Below are positions 26,950-34,482 of a DNA stretch of 34,482 nucleotides, in pieces. Made by a program: the position numbers and the translations under genes. Every line of letters begins with the position of its first letter. Position 1 is the stretch's first letter. The notes under the pieces are model-generated. The model saw only the letters and a list, made by a program, of their open reading frames with translations. It had not been told where the DNA came from and did no database searches. This DNA is from Trichomonas tenax (Eukaryota > Parabasalia > Trichomonadida > Trichomonadidae), in contig JALKBU010000538.1 in assembly GCA_023091735.1 (NCBI GenBank), positions 1 through 34,482 on the forward strand, in the 5' to 3' direction.

Positions 26950-27580
26950 TATTATTGTTTGTATTATAAAAAATGATAATTTATCAATTTCACTTTTTTA
27001 ACTTAATTAATTTGTTTTATAAACATGAATAATGTTTTCATCAAAGTCAATAAACAGATTCAACAGATCAACATTGAGCTTCTGGATGTTGTGTTTTAAC
27101 AAGATGATTGAGAAACATATATTGAAGCTTTTTTGTAATCAAAAAATGAAATCAAACTAAAAATGAATATAGATCATGAATATCAATATGCACAGAGTTA
27201 ACATGATTATAACTATATGTAGTCCCTAGCATTAATCATAATAATACTATTTGCATTCTGGTTAACGGTGACAATATGGTTTTCCTTCGTTAAACATTTG
27301 ACCGAAATTAAAAAGTTATATATCATTGATAGAACTTAAAGGAAAATATGAATATGCTATAGTCGAGTAAGTTAATTATAAAACAAATCTGAAACGGAAT
27401 TAATCAAATTAATGAAATTTATATAAAGTGTAAATTTGTCCGAGGGATAAATAGATATATTGCAATGGTCGATAGTATTAATCATATTGATATGAAATGA
27501 AATTATTTAATTTAATTTTGACAGATAAAATATTTACGTGGCAGTTTTGTTTCCAAATATACATTTGTTGGGGATAATAT
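26950..27580. other. AT-rich intergenic region
   Basis: 631 bp without a supportable gene. A 24-codon frame at 27025-27099 is too short to call. TTTGACA at 27517-27523 is 64 bases before the next ATG. Confidence 0.5.
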
Positions 27581-29587
27581 ATGGAAATTCGTGTATTGTC
27601 TCCAACAAATGAAATAATTGCAATGAGAGTCGACGAAATAGCAACGTGCTATCATGTAAAGAAGATTATCGCAGAGAGAGCGAAATGTAAATATTCAGAG
27701 ATACACATCTTTTACAATAACAATGAAATATTAAATAAGACAGTTATGTTTTCCCTAAATCTTCCGAAAGATTCAATGTTGGTTGCTAAAAGAATAGATA
27801 AACCAATAGAAAAAAATCATATTAATCTACAACCAATCAAACCACAAGAAAATACTCAGAAAGTTGAGACAATAAATGCGGATACACCAGAAACCGTACA
27901 AAAACCTATTGAAGAAACAAAAGAAAAAATTGACAAAATTAATAATGATGTGAAAGAAGAAGCTTCAATTCCACAAACACAACCAGAACCAGCAAAGGCA
28001 GACGTTCCAATAGATAACACGCCAAAATTAAATACTGATACCCCAAAGGCTGTAGAGCCAGAATACGATTTTACTGGAAAGAAACTTATTAAGATCATTA
28101 ATTCCATTAACAAAGAAATGATTTTGTTACGAAAACAACTTTTCTGTGATGATATCTTTGATCACCTGGATTCAATATGCGAACAATATACTAGGCAAGT
28201 TGTTAAAGAAGAAAAACAGTTCGAAGAACAAATCAAACTTCCAATGGCCAAATCCAAGCGATGGTCACAAGAAGAAGAAGAAATGTTGGCAGCGAAATAT
28301 GCAGAACTAGGCTCAGATTGGAATGCAATTGCAGAATTCCTTCCAGGAAGAACATCAAGTGCAATTATGCAACATTTTCAAATATACAGCAAATACTTGT
28401 TTACTCTTAAGCCAAAACAAGTTCAAACATCAGCAGCTAAAGTACCATCCAATCCTGAGATTCATTTTGATCCAAATGACGAATCAATTTTATTTGAAGC
28501 GTGGAAAGTATATGGCGATGACTGGGAATCAATTTCATGCGCATTGCCGCAGTATCCAATTGATTTCATTGCAGATTATTGGGTTGATACACTTTATTAT
28601 AAATATTTAATTGAGGGTTTGATTCCTGTGTCAGAAAACACAGTGTTCGAGTACAGAACATCCAACAGTGGTACGAAGAAGTCAAAGAAATCTATTTTCG
28701 ATAATATGCCAAATTTTCAACAAAATCAATCCAGACCATCAAAAGAAGCGTCAGAAGACAACGTAAATGAGCCGCGATATGCTCCCAATCAAAGATCTCT
28801 TCTTTGGACTGCAGAAGAAGAAAAGGTTGTTTTGGATATGAAAAACAAAGGTGCAACATTCGAAGAGATTGCAGAAGTCCTCAAAAATCGCACTCCATCA
28901 ACTATTGCAACAAGGTGGTACAGCAAACTAATGAAAATGAATGGAACATCGAACGAGGAAGAAGAAATCATGGAAACAACATCAGATGACGATCTCGAAG
29001 AACCAATAGATGAAAATGATCCTGGAGCGAAGAGACAATGGACAGACAAGGAAGATGAGATGCTCCTCAAGCTTTACAACGAATATCACTCAGATTGGGA
29101 GAAAATTAACTCATTCTTCACTAATAGAACACCATCTGCATGTCGCATGCATTGTTATCTTCTTCGCCATAAGTTTGGAAGTAATTCATCAATGGCAACG
29201 ATTCCAACAAGAAGATCAGCAATATCTCACTCACAGTCATCATCAGCATTGGGTGGACTTCCTCCACAATTTAGCGATGATGATTACAATGATAAGAGAA
29301 ACTTCGACTCATTCCGAAGAACATACAACACATGGTCCGATGAAGATGACAGAAAGATAATTGACGCAATAGAGCGCGGAGCAGGCTGGAAGGAGATTTA
29401 CGCTATGTTTCCTGATAGAAAGGAGACTTCTGTGAGAACACACTGTCAGTGCACGCTCAAGATGAAAGTGAAGAATACAAACCCAACAGAGAAGAAACAT
29501 CCTGGAAGACGTAAACGCATCAACAAGGCACAGCAACTTATAGCTTCTGCTAATGATATTATTCAACAACAGCAACCGCCACCATAA
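27581..29587 (+). CDS. Ubiquitin-like domain fused to five Myb/SANT repeats
   Basis: 668 residues. Residues 1-73 follow a ubiquitin-like fold (MEIRVLSPTNEIIAMRV at the start, HIFYNNNEILNK where ubiquitin has RLIFAGKQLEDG). A Pro/Glu/Lys-rich linker and a helical segment follow. Then come Myb/SANT repeats at about 225-272, 297-343 (degenerate), 406-450, 485-531 and 582-628, with the spaced tryptophans or aromatics and the terminal basic helix (for example RWSQEEEEMLAAKY and GRTSSAIMQHFQIY). The C-terminus is basic (HPGRRKRINK) and ends in a Gln/Pro tail. Likely a nuclear DNA- or chromatin-binding protein. Myb proteins act as core-promoter factors in trichomonads, but a specific target cannot be read from the sequence. 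SNAPc190-type proteins also carry multiple Myb repeats and are an alternative comparison. Confidence 0.87.
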   Translation: MEIRVLSPTNEIIAMRVDEIATCYHVKKIIAERAKCKYSEIHIFYNNNEILNKTVMFSLNLPKDSMLVAKRIDKPIEKNHINLQPIKPQENTQKVETINADTPETVQKPIEETKEKIDKINNDVKEEASIPQTQPEPAKADVPIDNTPKLNTDTPKAVEPEYDFTGKKLIKIINSINKEMILLRKQLFCDDIFDHLDSICEQYTRQVVKEEKQFEEQIKLPMAKSKRWSQEEEEMLAAKYAELGSDWNAIAEFLPGRTSSAIMQHFQIYSKYLFTLKPKQVQTSAAKVPSNPEIHFDPNDESILFEAWKVYGDDWESISCALPQYPIDFIADYWVDTLYYKYLIEGLIPVSENTVFEYRTSNSGTKKSKKSIFDNMPNFQQNQSRPSKEASEDNVNEPRYAPNQRSLLWTAEEEKVVLDMKNKGATFEEIAEVLKNRTPSTIATRWYSKLMKMNGTSNEEEEIMETTSDDDLEEPIDENDPGAKRQWTDKEDEMLLKLYNEYHSDWEKINSFFTNRTPSACRMHCYLLRHKFGSNSSMATIPTRRSAISHSQSSSALGGLPPQFSDDDYNDKRNFDSFRRTYNTWSDEDDRKIIDAIERGAGWKEIYAMFPDRKETSVRTHCQCTLKMKVKNTNPTEKKHPGRRKRINKAQQLIASANDIIQQQQPPP

Positions 29588-29689
29588 TAATTTTGATGTT
29601 TTTGTATTAAATTTGTAATTCATTTGAGAAAATAAATTTACCTAAAGAAGGTACCTCTTATTCAAAGGTGCCCCTTAAATACATTTTAA

Positions 29690-31260
29690 TGACATCTTTC
29701 GCTAACTTAAGGTTCAAGAAAGTCGAAGATGTTGAAATCCCGGAGTGCTTTAGAGTTCCCATTGATGTGATGCGATCTCTGACACAAAATTTTCAAAATG
29801 ATTTATAAACATCAAAAATTTGATTATACACCTCGGAATGTCGACCTCAAGATTGTTCCCAATAGTTTAGGTTTTAATTTCTATATTTTTAATTGGAATA
29901 AAAGAGCATCTGATGTTATATTAACATTTATCCACAAAGAACGGTTTTCCACTCAGTCGCATGGGACAAACTTGAAGAACTTCAGGTTGAGGCAATGAAA
30001 GAATCCCTTGATATTAATCAAAAATACAATAATAAACTATCATTGATTGACGCTGCATGTAAATATGGATCAGAAAAATCTAAAATTGATGGGGAGCAAA
30101 ATTACTAATCAAACATTTGTTCATGCATTTGAAGGAGGCAACAAAAACATCATCATGTATTTATTTAATGACGATCATACAATTGGCTCCTGGAACAAAA
30201 AGGATCAATCGGAATAATGAATGCCGCAAAGAGTTTTTATTATGGAAATTTCGAAGCCTTTTTATTTCTTACTGGAAATGGGAATGAAATAGATTTAAAA
30301 TTAAAATGTGACCACCAATAACTCAGGTAAACCAAACTCGTTTGAATATCATTATGATATGAAATCAATCATATGCATTTGATTATCATAATGATATAAG
30401 TGTCCATTATTCATCGCAGTTGAAATGAAGTTTCAAGAAATTGTTCAATATCTCGTTGAAAATGGGGCTGATGTCAACATTAAATTAATCAATCATTAGC
30501 ATTTTATCCTCATTATGATACAGAATCAATCATTTATATTTGATTATCATTATGATATAAAATCAATCACATTTGATTATCACTATAATATAAATCTCCA
30601 TTAATAATTGCAGTCGAAATGAATTCTCTCGATATTGTTCAATATCTGGTAGAGCATGGAGCTGACGTTAACATCAAATTAACTAATCATTAATATTTAA
30701 TTATTATTCTGATATATAATCGATCAATCATATTTGATCAGCATTATGATATAGAATCAATAATTAAAATTTTATCATCATTATGATATGAAACCAGTCA
30801 TTCACATTTTTGCATCATTATGATATCAAATCAATCATATGCATTTGATTATCATTATGACATAAGTGTCCATTATCAATAGCAGTTGAAATGAAGTCTC
30901 TCGAAATTGTTCAATGTCTTGTTGAACATGGGGCTGATACCAATATCGAATTTATCAATCATTAGTATATTACCCTCATTATTATATGGAATCAATCATT
31001 TTCATTTGATAATCATTAGGATATAAATGTCCATTAATATATGCAGTTAAAATGAATTCTCTCGAAATTGTTCAATATCTCGTTGAGAATGGAGCCTACG
31101 TTAGCATCAAATTAATCAATCATTTATAATTAATTATCATATTGACATGGAATCAACCATTCACACTTTATCATCACTGTGATATGGAATCAATCAATCA
31201 TATTTGATTACCATTGTGATATAAATCTCCATTATCAATTACAGTTGAAATGAATGTATT
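29690..31260 (+). pseudogene. Ankyrin-repeat protein relic with minisatellite-expanded spacers
   Basis: The left part (about 29690-30300) translates in broken frames into a trichomonad-type N-terminus (ECFRVPIDVMRSLTQNF, NVDLKIVPNSLGFNFYIF, SLIDAACKYG, FVHAFEGGNKNIIMYLF), as found in DUF3447/ankyrin proteins. The right part has four ankyrin cores of the type SPLSIAVEMKSLEIVQYLVENGADVNI, starting at 30403, 30597, 30869 and 31030, plus a truncated fifth at 31228. Each full core runs into a stop soon after INH. The cores are separated by AT-rich spacers in place of the normal short loop. The gene cannot encode a full-length protein. Confidence 0.75.
30335..31225 (+). repeat. AT-rich minisatellite between ankyrin cores
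   Basis: Spacers are built from variants of TTTGATTATCATTATGATAT and GAAATCAATCAT. ATCATTATGATAT-like segments recur about a dozen times. Distances between successive ankyrin cores are 194, 272, 161 and 198 bases, reflecting varying copy number of the unit in each spacer. Confidence 0.7.
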
Positions 31261-32113
31261 TAAAATGAAGGGCGCCACCAATGGATGTTCAACAATGTGT
31301 TTGATTTGATTCAACAAAAAACATTTCCAAAATCTTTGTTTTATCTGGTGGATGTCGAAATTTGAGTGTTCATCTTAGTTTAGGATGAACCTATCAAAAC
31401 TCTGTATGCAGTGATAGGTGCTGAATAGAAATCGAAGATAGCGAAACAATTAAGAAGTATGAATACTGTATAACTTAATATTTATTGAAATTACAAAAAA
31501 AAAATTGAAACACTCTTATTAAATAATACAGTTACTTAATGCTATATGAGTAGAAAACATTGGGTATCCAATCTTAGCTTGAAAAAAATGAAAATACATA
31601 TTTTCAAAAAAAGTTTGGAGTTTTTCTAAGATAAACTATGTAAATATGTAAGCAATCGTGTGGATAACAGTTGCAATCTATTGTTAGCCTGTTTTACCTG
31701 TGATGATATTAATTTGGAATTTAATCGAAGGATAATACCATCTTTGGTGTCACTATCTCCAACAAAACCACCGATCTCATCCTAGGGCTTAATTATAGTG
31801 GCTCGGTTCCCTAAAAAATCAAAGTTGGCTGGACAAGATTAAAGTTGTGTTTCTTTTCTTCTCAATAAATAATTTTATACAAATTATTGAAGGCATATTA
31901 TTTTTTGAATATCGAAGTTTTTATCCAAAATCTAGACTTTTTGCATTCTATTTATCATGAACATAACAAAAAATCACAAAGATTGTTCCCAACAGTTTTG
32001 TTTTAATAAATAGCACTAACATCATAAGTAATGAATAAAAATGTGAACAAAATTGAAATTTAACACTTCATCGAGATTTGAAAGGTAGAATAGATAATTA
32101 TAAAAGTGACATA

Positions 32114-32515
32114 ATGCTTTCTTCCATCTTCCGCAACTTCGCCAACAAGAAGCCAGCCTTCAACATCTCACCAGCCGCCGTCAAACAGATCAAGGAGCTC
32201 CTCAAGACAGATTTCGAGAACAAGATGCTCCGTATCACACTCAAGTCTGGTGGATGCGCAGGATTCCAATACGATTTCAGCTGCGACTCAACTGCTCGCA
32301 AGGGCGACCACCTCTTCAAGCAGGATGGTGCTCAGGTTGTCCTCGATGACAAGGCCCTTCTCTACTTGAGAGGCGCTGAGTTGGATTACAGCTCTGACCT
32401 CTTCTCATCTTACTTCAAGATCAACATTCCTCTCGAGTCTGAGCTCCATTCTTGCCACTGCGGCAAGTCCGTCGGCACAGACGAGACTGTCGGAAAATAC
32501 AAGTGCTCCCACTAA
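32114..32515 (+). CDS. Hydrogenosomal IscA/HesB-type Fe-S assembly protein
   Basis: 133 residues from ATG 32114. A longer frame from 32078 exists, but MLSSIFRNFANKKP is a typical hydrogenosomal presequence with predicted cleavage after RNF. The A-type carrier motifs are present: SGGCAGFQYDF (48-58, first conserved Cys) and the C-terminal pair in SCHCGKSV, where the family has C-G-C-G; the His in the second place is a variation. The three cysteines bind or transfer Fe-S clusters or iron in the organelle matrix. The short extension after the pair (VGTDETVGKYKCSH) is unusual. Third positions favour C/G, as in the Ind1-like gene. AATAAA follows the stop at about 25-35 bases. Confidence 0.92.
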   Translation: MLSSIFRNFANKKPAFNISPAAVKQIKELLKTDFENKMLRITLKSGGCAGFQYDFSCDSTARKGDHLFKQDGAQVVLDDKALLYLRGAELDYSSDLFSSYFKINIPLESELHSCHCGKSVGTDETVGKYKCSH

Positions 32516-33013
32516 GTCTTCCTTCTTAGGATGAGATCTATACAATAAAATAAATGTTTCCCTTAAAATATTTTTTACTATAATTATATTATTGGACTCC
32601 CAACAAACTAACTTAAATATAATATTCCATTGTTATGGTCCATTGTTGGTATTATAGAGAACCTGATCAATTTTTTAAATTTAGATGAAATATCTTAAAT
32701 TGATTTTTGGTTGGATTAATTAAAATAGTACCTAAAACAATATCTATTCCTCGATTTGAATTTTTTTAATCCTTTTATCAATTCATAAAAATTCAATAAT
32801 TTAATAAATTTTTGTATATTCTTCATTTAACAGAACAAAAATGTTCAAAAAAGAAAACATTACAGAACTTAATAACTAAGGGAGAGAGAAGTAATGACAT
32901 TAAGATCTTTATTAATTTCATTATATTGGTGAAATATATATATCAAATTGTAGAAAAGTATTGCAATTTGTTCATGACAATTTAGATATTTACATAACAT
33001 ATCTGTAGTACAT
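32516..33013. other. AT-rich intergenic region between convergent genes
   Basis: 498 bp with no coding or structural signal beyond 3' flanks. An AATAAAATAAATG string lies near 32544. Confidence 0.5.
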
Positions 33014-33997
33014 TTATTTCATTCCTTCTAAGCAAGACTTTGTAAGTTCTTCGTTGCGTTCACAGGCTTCGAAGACCTGGATGACATCAGTAGTATCAAA
33101 GCCGAGCTTCTCGAGCCTGTGGATGGCATTTTGCTCTTCTTCATTGAAGCGTGACATAAGAGATTCGAATTCAGATTTGCGCTTGAACTGAGAGAGATCA
33201 AACTCAGATGGGTTCAAGCCAATCGAAACGAGGAATGAGGCTGGGTCGCTATAAATCAGTGGTGCAATGGCAGGATTGTTATCTGCGAGATCTTGTAAGT
33301 ATAATGGTAATAGGTGTGGGTTATTATGTAACTGGCGAATGAACTGCATTGTTTGTGCTTGCTCATCTTCGAATTCTTCTTCATAATCATATTCATCGAT
33401 GTCGACATTTTCTTGGTGCTCATTCGGGTCATATAAGTGTGGAAGTTCCGGGATATAGTTAGTTAACAGGAATTCTGCAGCTCTATCAGGATTATAAACA
33501 GCGGCTCGCAAAGCGTGAATGGAATCTCCCTCAGTAAAGCCCATTTCCATGAGCTGGTGGACGAGGGCATCGAAGTTCGGTGGGTCAACGAGCTGTGATT
33601 TCGTCTCCATAGAAGGAAGTGGAGCCGCCTTTGGTATTGGTGGTTTCTCCTGCTTCTCTTGCTTCTCACCTGGCGCTGGCTCAGCTGGCTTGACGATCTC
33701 CTGGACCCTGATTGGGGATTCCTTCTTTGGAGGCTTTTGCTTTTGAATTGGCTTTTTGCCAACGTTCTTAGCGTTCTTGTTCTGTATATGCATGATGATG
33801 CACTGACCTGACTGGATGTTGCACTCGCCGACAGTCTGGTTATCTTCTAAGAACTTGGCTGCGTAGATCAATTTGATTCCATCAACGGGAGCATCAGTAT
33901 TCTTCGAGGCCATGTGCTTGAGTTCACCTACAGTTGTTGCTGGTGTGACTGAGTATGTGAAAAGCTTGCCAGTGATTGTACGAAGACTTACGTTCAT
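33014..33997 (-). CDS. RAD23: Rad23 ubiquitin-receptor protein
   Basis: 327 residues with the full Rad23 order. A ubiquitin-like domain at 1-72 (MNVSLRTITGKLFTYSV, KLIYAAKFLEDNQTVGECNI) docks to the proteasome. A Lys/Pro-rich linker follows. UBA1 at about 141-182 has MEMGF (150-154). An acidic linker precedes the XPC-binding/STI1-like domain at about 214-262 (MQFIRQLHNNPHLLPLYLQDL, NPSEF). UBA2 at about 285-327 has LEKLGFDTTDVIQVFEAC. Rad23 shuttles ubiquitylated substrates to the proteasome and partners Rad4/XPC in nucleotide excision repair. Length is slightly short of the yeast and human proteins because of compact linkers. The stop TAA is embedded in AATAAA. Confidence 0.93.
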   Translation of the reverse strand: MNVSLRTITGKLFTYSVTPATTVGELKHMASKNTDAPVDGIKLIYAAKFLEDNQTVGECNIQSGQCIIMHIQNKNAKNVGKKPIQKQKPPKKESPIRVQEIVKPAEPAPGEKQEKQEKPPIPKAAPLPSMETKSQLVDPPNFDALVHQLMEMGFTEGDSIHALRAAVYNPDRAAEFLLTNYIPELPHLYDPNEHQENVDIDEYDYEEEFEDEQAQTMQFIRQLHNNPHLLPLYLQDLADNNPAIAPLIYSDPASFLVSIGLNPSEFDLSQFKRKSEFESLMSRFNEEEQNAIHRLEKLGFDTTDVIQVFEACERNEELTKSCLEGMK

Positions 33998-34167
33998 TAC
34001 TGTGTACGTTTAAAAATGCATCGTCCGATTTTGCGAACCTCTCGTATATAACTTCTATAACTTTCTCTCATTATTTTTCACTGAAAAATTTCATCCGTAA
34101 AACGAGAAGATAATTAAAATAAATTAATTTATAATGCTATAATTTATTTAAACAACTAAAATGTGAA

Positions 34168-34241
34168 GCGTCGTTGGCCCAATTGGATAAGGCGACTGCC
34201 TACGGAGCAGTAGAGTCCAGGTTCAAATCCTGGACGGCGCG
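34168..34241 (+). tRNA. tRNA-Arg(ACG)
   Basis: 74 nt, no intron, no encoded CCA. The acceptor stem GCGTCGT (34168-34174) pairs with ACGGCGC (34234-34240), with one G-T pair; the discriminator is G. D arm GCCC...GGC (34177-34193). Anticodon stem ACTGC/GCAGT with loop CTACGGA, anticodon ACG at 34202-34204. T arm CCAGG-TTCAAAT-CCTGG (34217-34233). ACG is read as ICG and decodes CGU/CGC/CGA. Confidence 0.96.
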
Positions 34242-34242
34242 A

Positions 34243-34252
34243 TTTTTTTTTT
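34243..34252 (+). terminator. RNA polymerase III terminator (T10)
   Basis: A run of ten T residues starts two bases after the tRNA 3' end, the standard Pol III termination signal. It directly abuts the next coding region. Confidence 0.85.
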
Positions 34253-34253
34253 C

Positions 34254-34482
34254 ATGAACTCTGATGGGCCACCAATTCGAATGGTCCCGCAGATTCTTGT
34301 AAATGAAGACACAGTGCCCCACGGGGTCTCTAATAGCATATCTCGCATCTTTTCACCTGGATTCCACAAGATATCAGATATCCTATCTGAAATCAGCCAG
34401 CTGGAACCAGAAGAAATTCCGAGCGTGCTTGAGCTCCTCCTAAGGTATGATCCTATCATAGAAACGGAAATCGACATCCAAG
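34254..34482 (+). CDS. N-terminal part of an unidentified protein, cut by the window end
   Basis: An open frame from ATG 34254 to the last base (76 codons, no stop), beginning MNSDGPPIRMVPQILVNED and continuing with SISRIFSPGFHKISDILSEI and LEPEEIPSVLELLLRYDPII. Codon use is protein-like, with balanced third positions. The N-terminus is polar and the rest helical; no family is recognised from this fragment. The ATG lies 12 bases beyond the tRNA, so its promoter must overlap the tRNA gene or its terminator. TTTTTTCATG places an initiator-like TCA right at the start codon. Confidence 0.6.
   Translation, partial: MNSDGPPIRMVPQILVNEDTVPHGVSNSISRIFSPGFHKISDILSEISQLEPEEIPSVLELLLRYDPIIETEIDIQ

Larger units (their letters stand above)
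29588..32113. other. Gene-free region: decayed ankyrin gene and flanks
   Basis: 2.5 kb with no intact gene. 29640-31260 is the ankyrin relic annotated separately. 31260-32113 is AT-rich with no coding signal, apart from a stretch at 31979-32007 (AAGATTGTTCCCAACAG and on) resembling 29849-29878 in the relic. Confidence 0.6.

Noticed and set aside
27025..27099. 24-codon ATG frame MNNVFIKVNKQIQQINIELL...
   Set aside because: Too short, no initiator-like motif, and could occur by chance in AT-rich DNA.
30301..31230. Spacers between ankyrin cores as spliceosomal introns
   Set aside because: No GTAYGT-type 5' site or the conserved trichomonad 3' branch/acceptor string is present; minisatellite structure explains them better.

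Overview
The window reads as nuclear DNA of a parabasalid protist of the trichomonad group (Trichomonas / Tritrichomonas type). The species cannot be fixed from sequence alone. The reasons are: AT-rich intergenic DNA with long intronless eukaryotic genes on both strands; two proteins with textbook short hydrogenosomal presequences (MLASLPRFFAQ and MLSSIFRNFAN); initiator-like TCAYT sites a few bases before some ATGs; and gene families that are expanded in trichomonads (kinase-Sel1 proteins, Myb/SANT proteins, GAF-phosphodiesterases, BspA-like leucine-rich repeat proteins, ankyrin proteins). One eukaryotic tRNA-Arg(ACG) gene is present.

Layout, left to right. 1-4446: a small lysine-rich protein, a pseudokinase-Sel1 repeat protein (minus strand), and a divergently transcribed Cgi121/TPRKB-like KEOPS subunit. 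4447-6051: gene-free, with a 32-bp-arm inverted repeat and short coding-like relics. 6052-11422: two large convergent genes of unknown function, one helical and one disordered. 11423-12700: gene-free. 12701-20764: a hydrogenosomal Ind1/Mrp-type P-loop ATPase, a RasGAP-like protein, and a four-GAF cyclic-nucleotide phosphodiesterase. 20765-21556: an unusually GC-rich block made of successive hairpins, a candidate structured RNA. 21557-23500: a helical protein of unknown function. 23501-25398: a 241-bp MITE-like element and a BspA-like pseudogene. 25399-29587: a divergent GH47-family membrane protein and a ubiquitin-like + five-SANT nuclear protein. 29640-31260: a decayed ankyrin gene whose repeats are separated by an AT-rich minisatellite. 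32114-34482: a hydrogenosomal IscA-type protein, Rad23, tRNA-Arg(ACG), and the start of a gene that runs off the window, whose ATG lies 12 bases past the tRNA.

Functional links. The Ind1-like ATPase and the IscA-type protein both belong to Fe-S cluster assembly in the hydrogenosome, and both have codon use richer in C/G at third positions than their neighbours. Rad23 serves proteasome/DNA-repair ubiquitin handling. Cgi121 belongs to the KEOPS complex (t6A tRNA modification). The phosphodiesterase and RasGAP-like proteins are signalling components. There is no operon logic; each gene appears to have its own promoter. Recurrent short elements (TTTGACA, TTTACAAA) sit just upstream of many start codons and are the most interesting regulatory signal. 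Several proteins look like enzymes that have lost their catalytic residues (the kinase and the GH47 protein).
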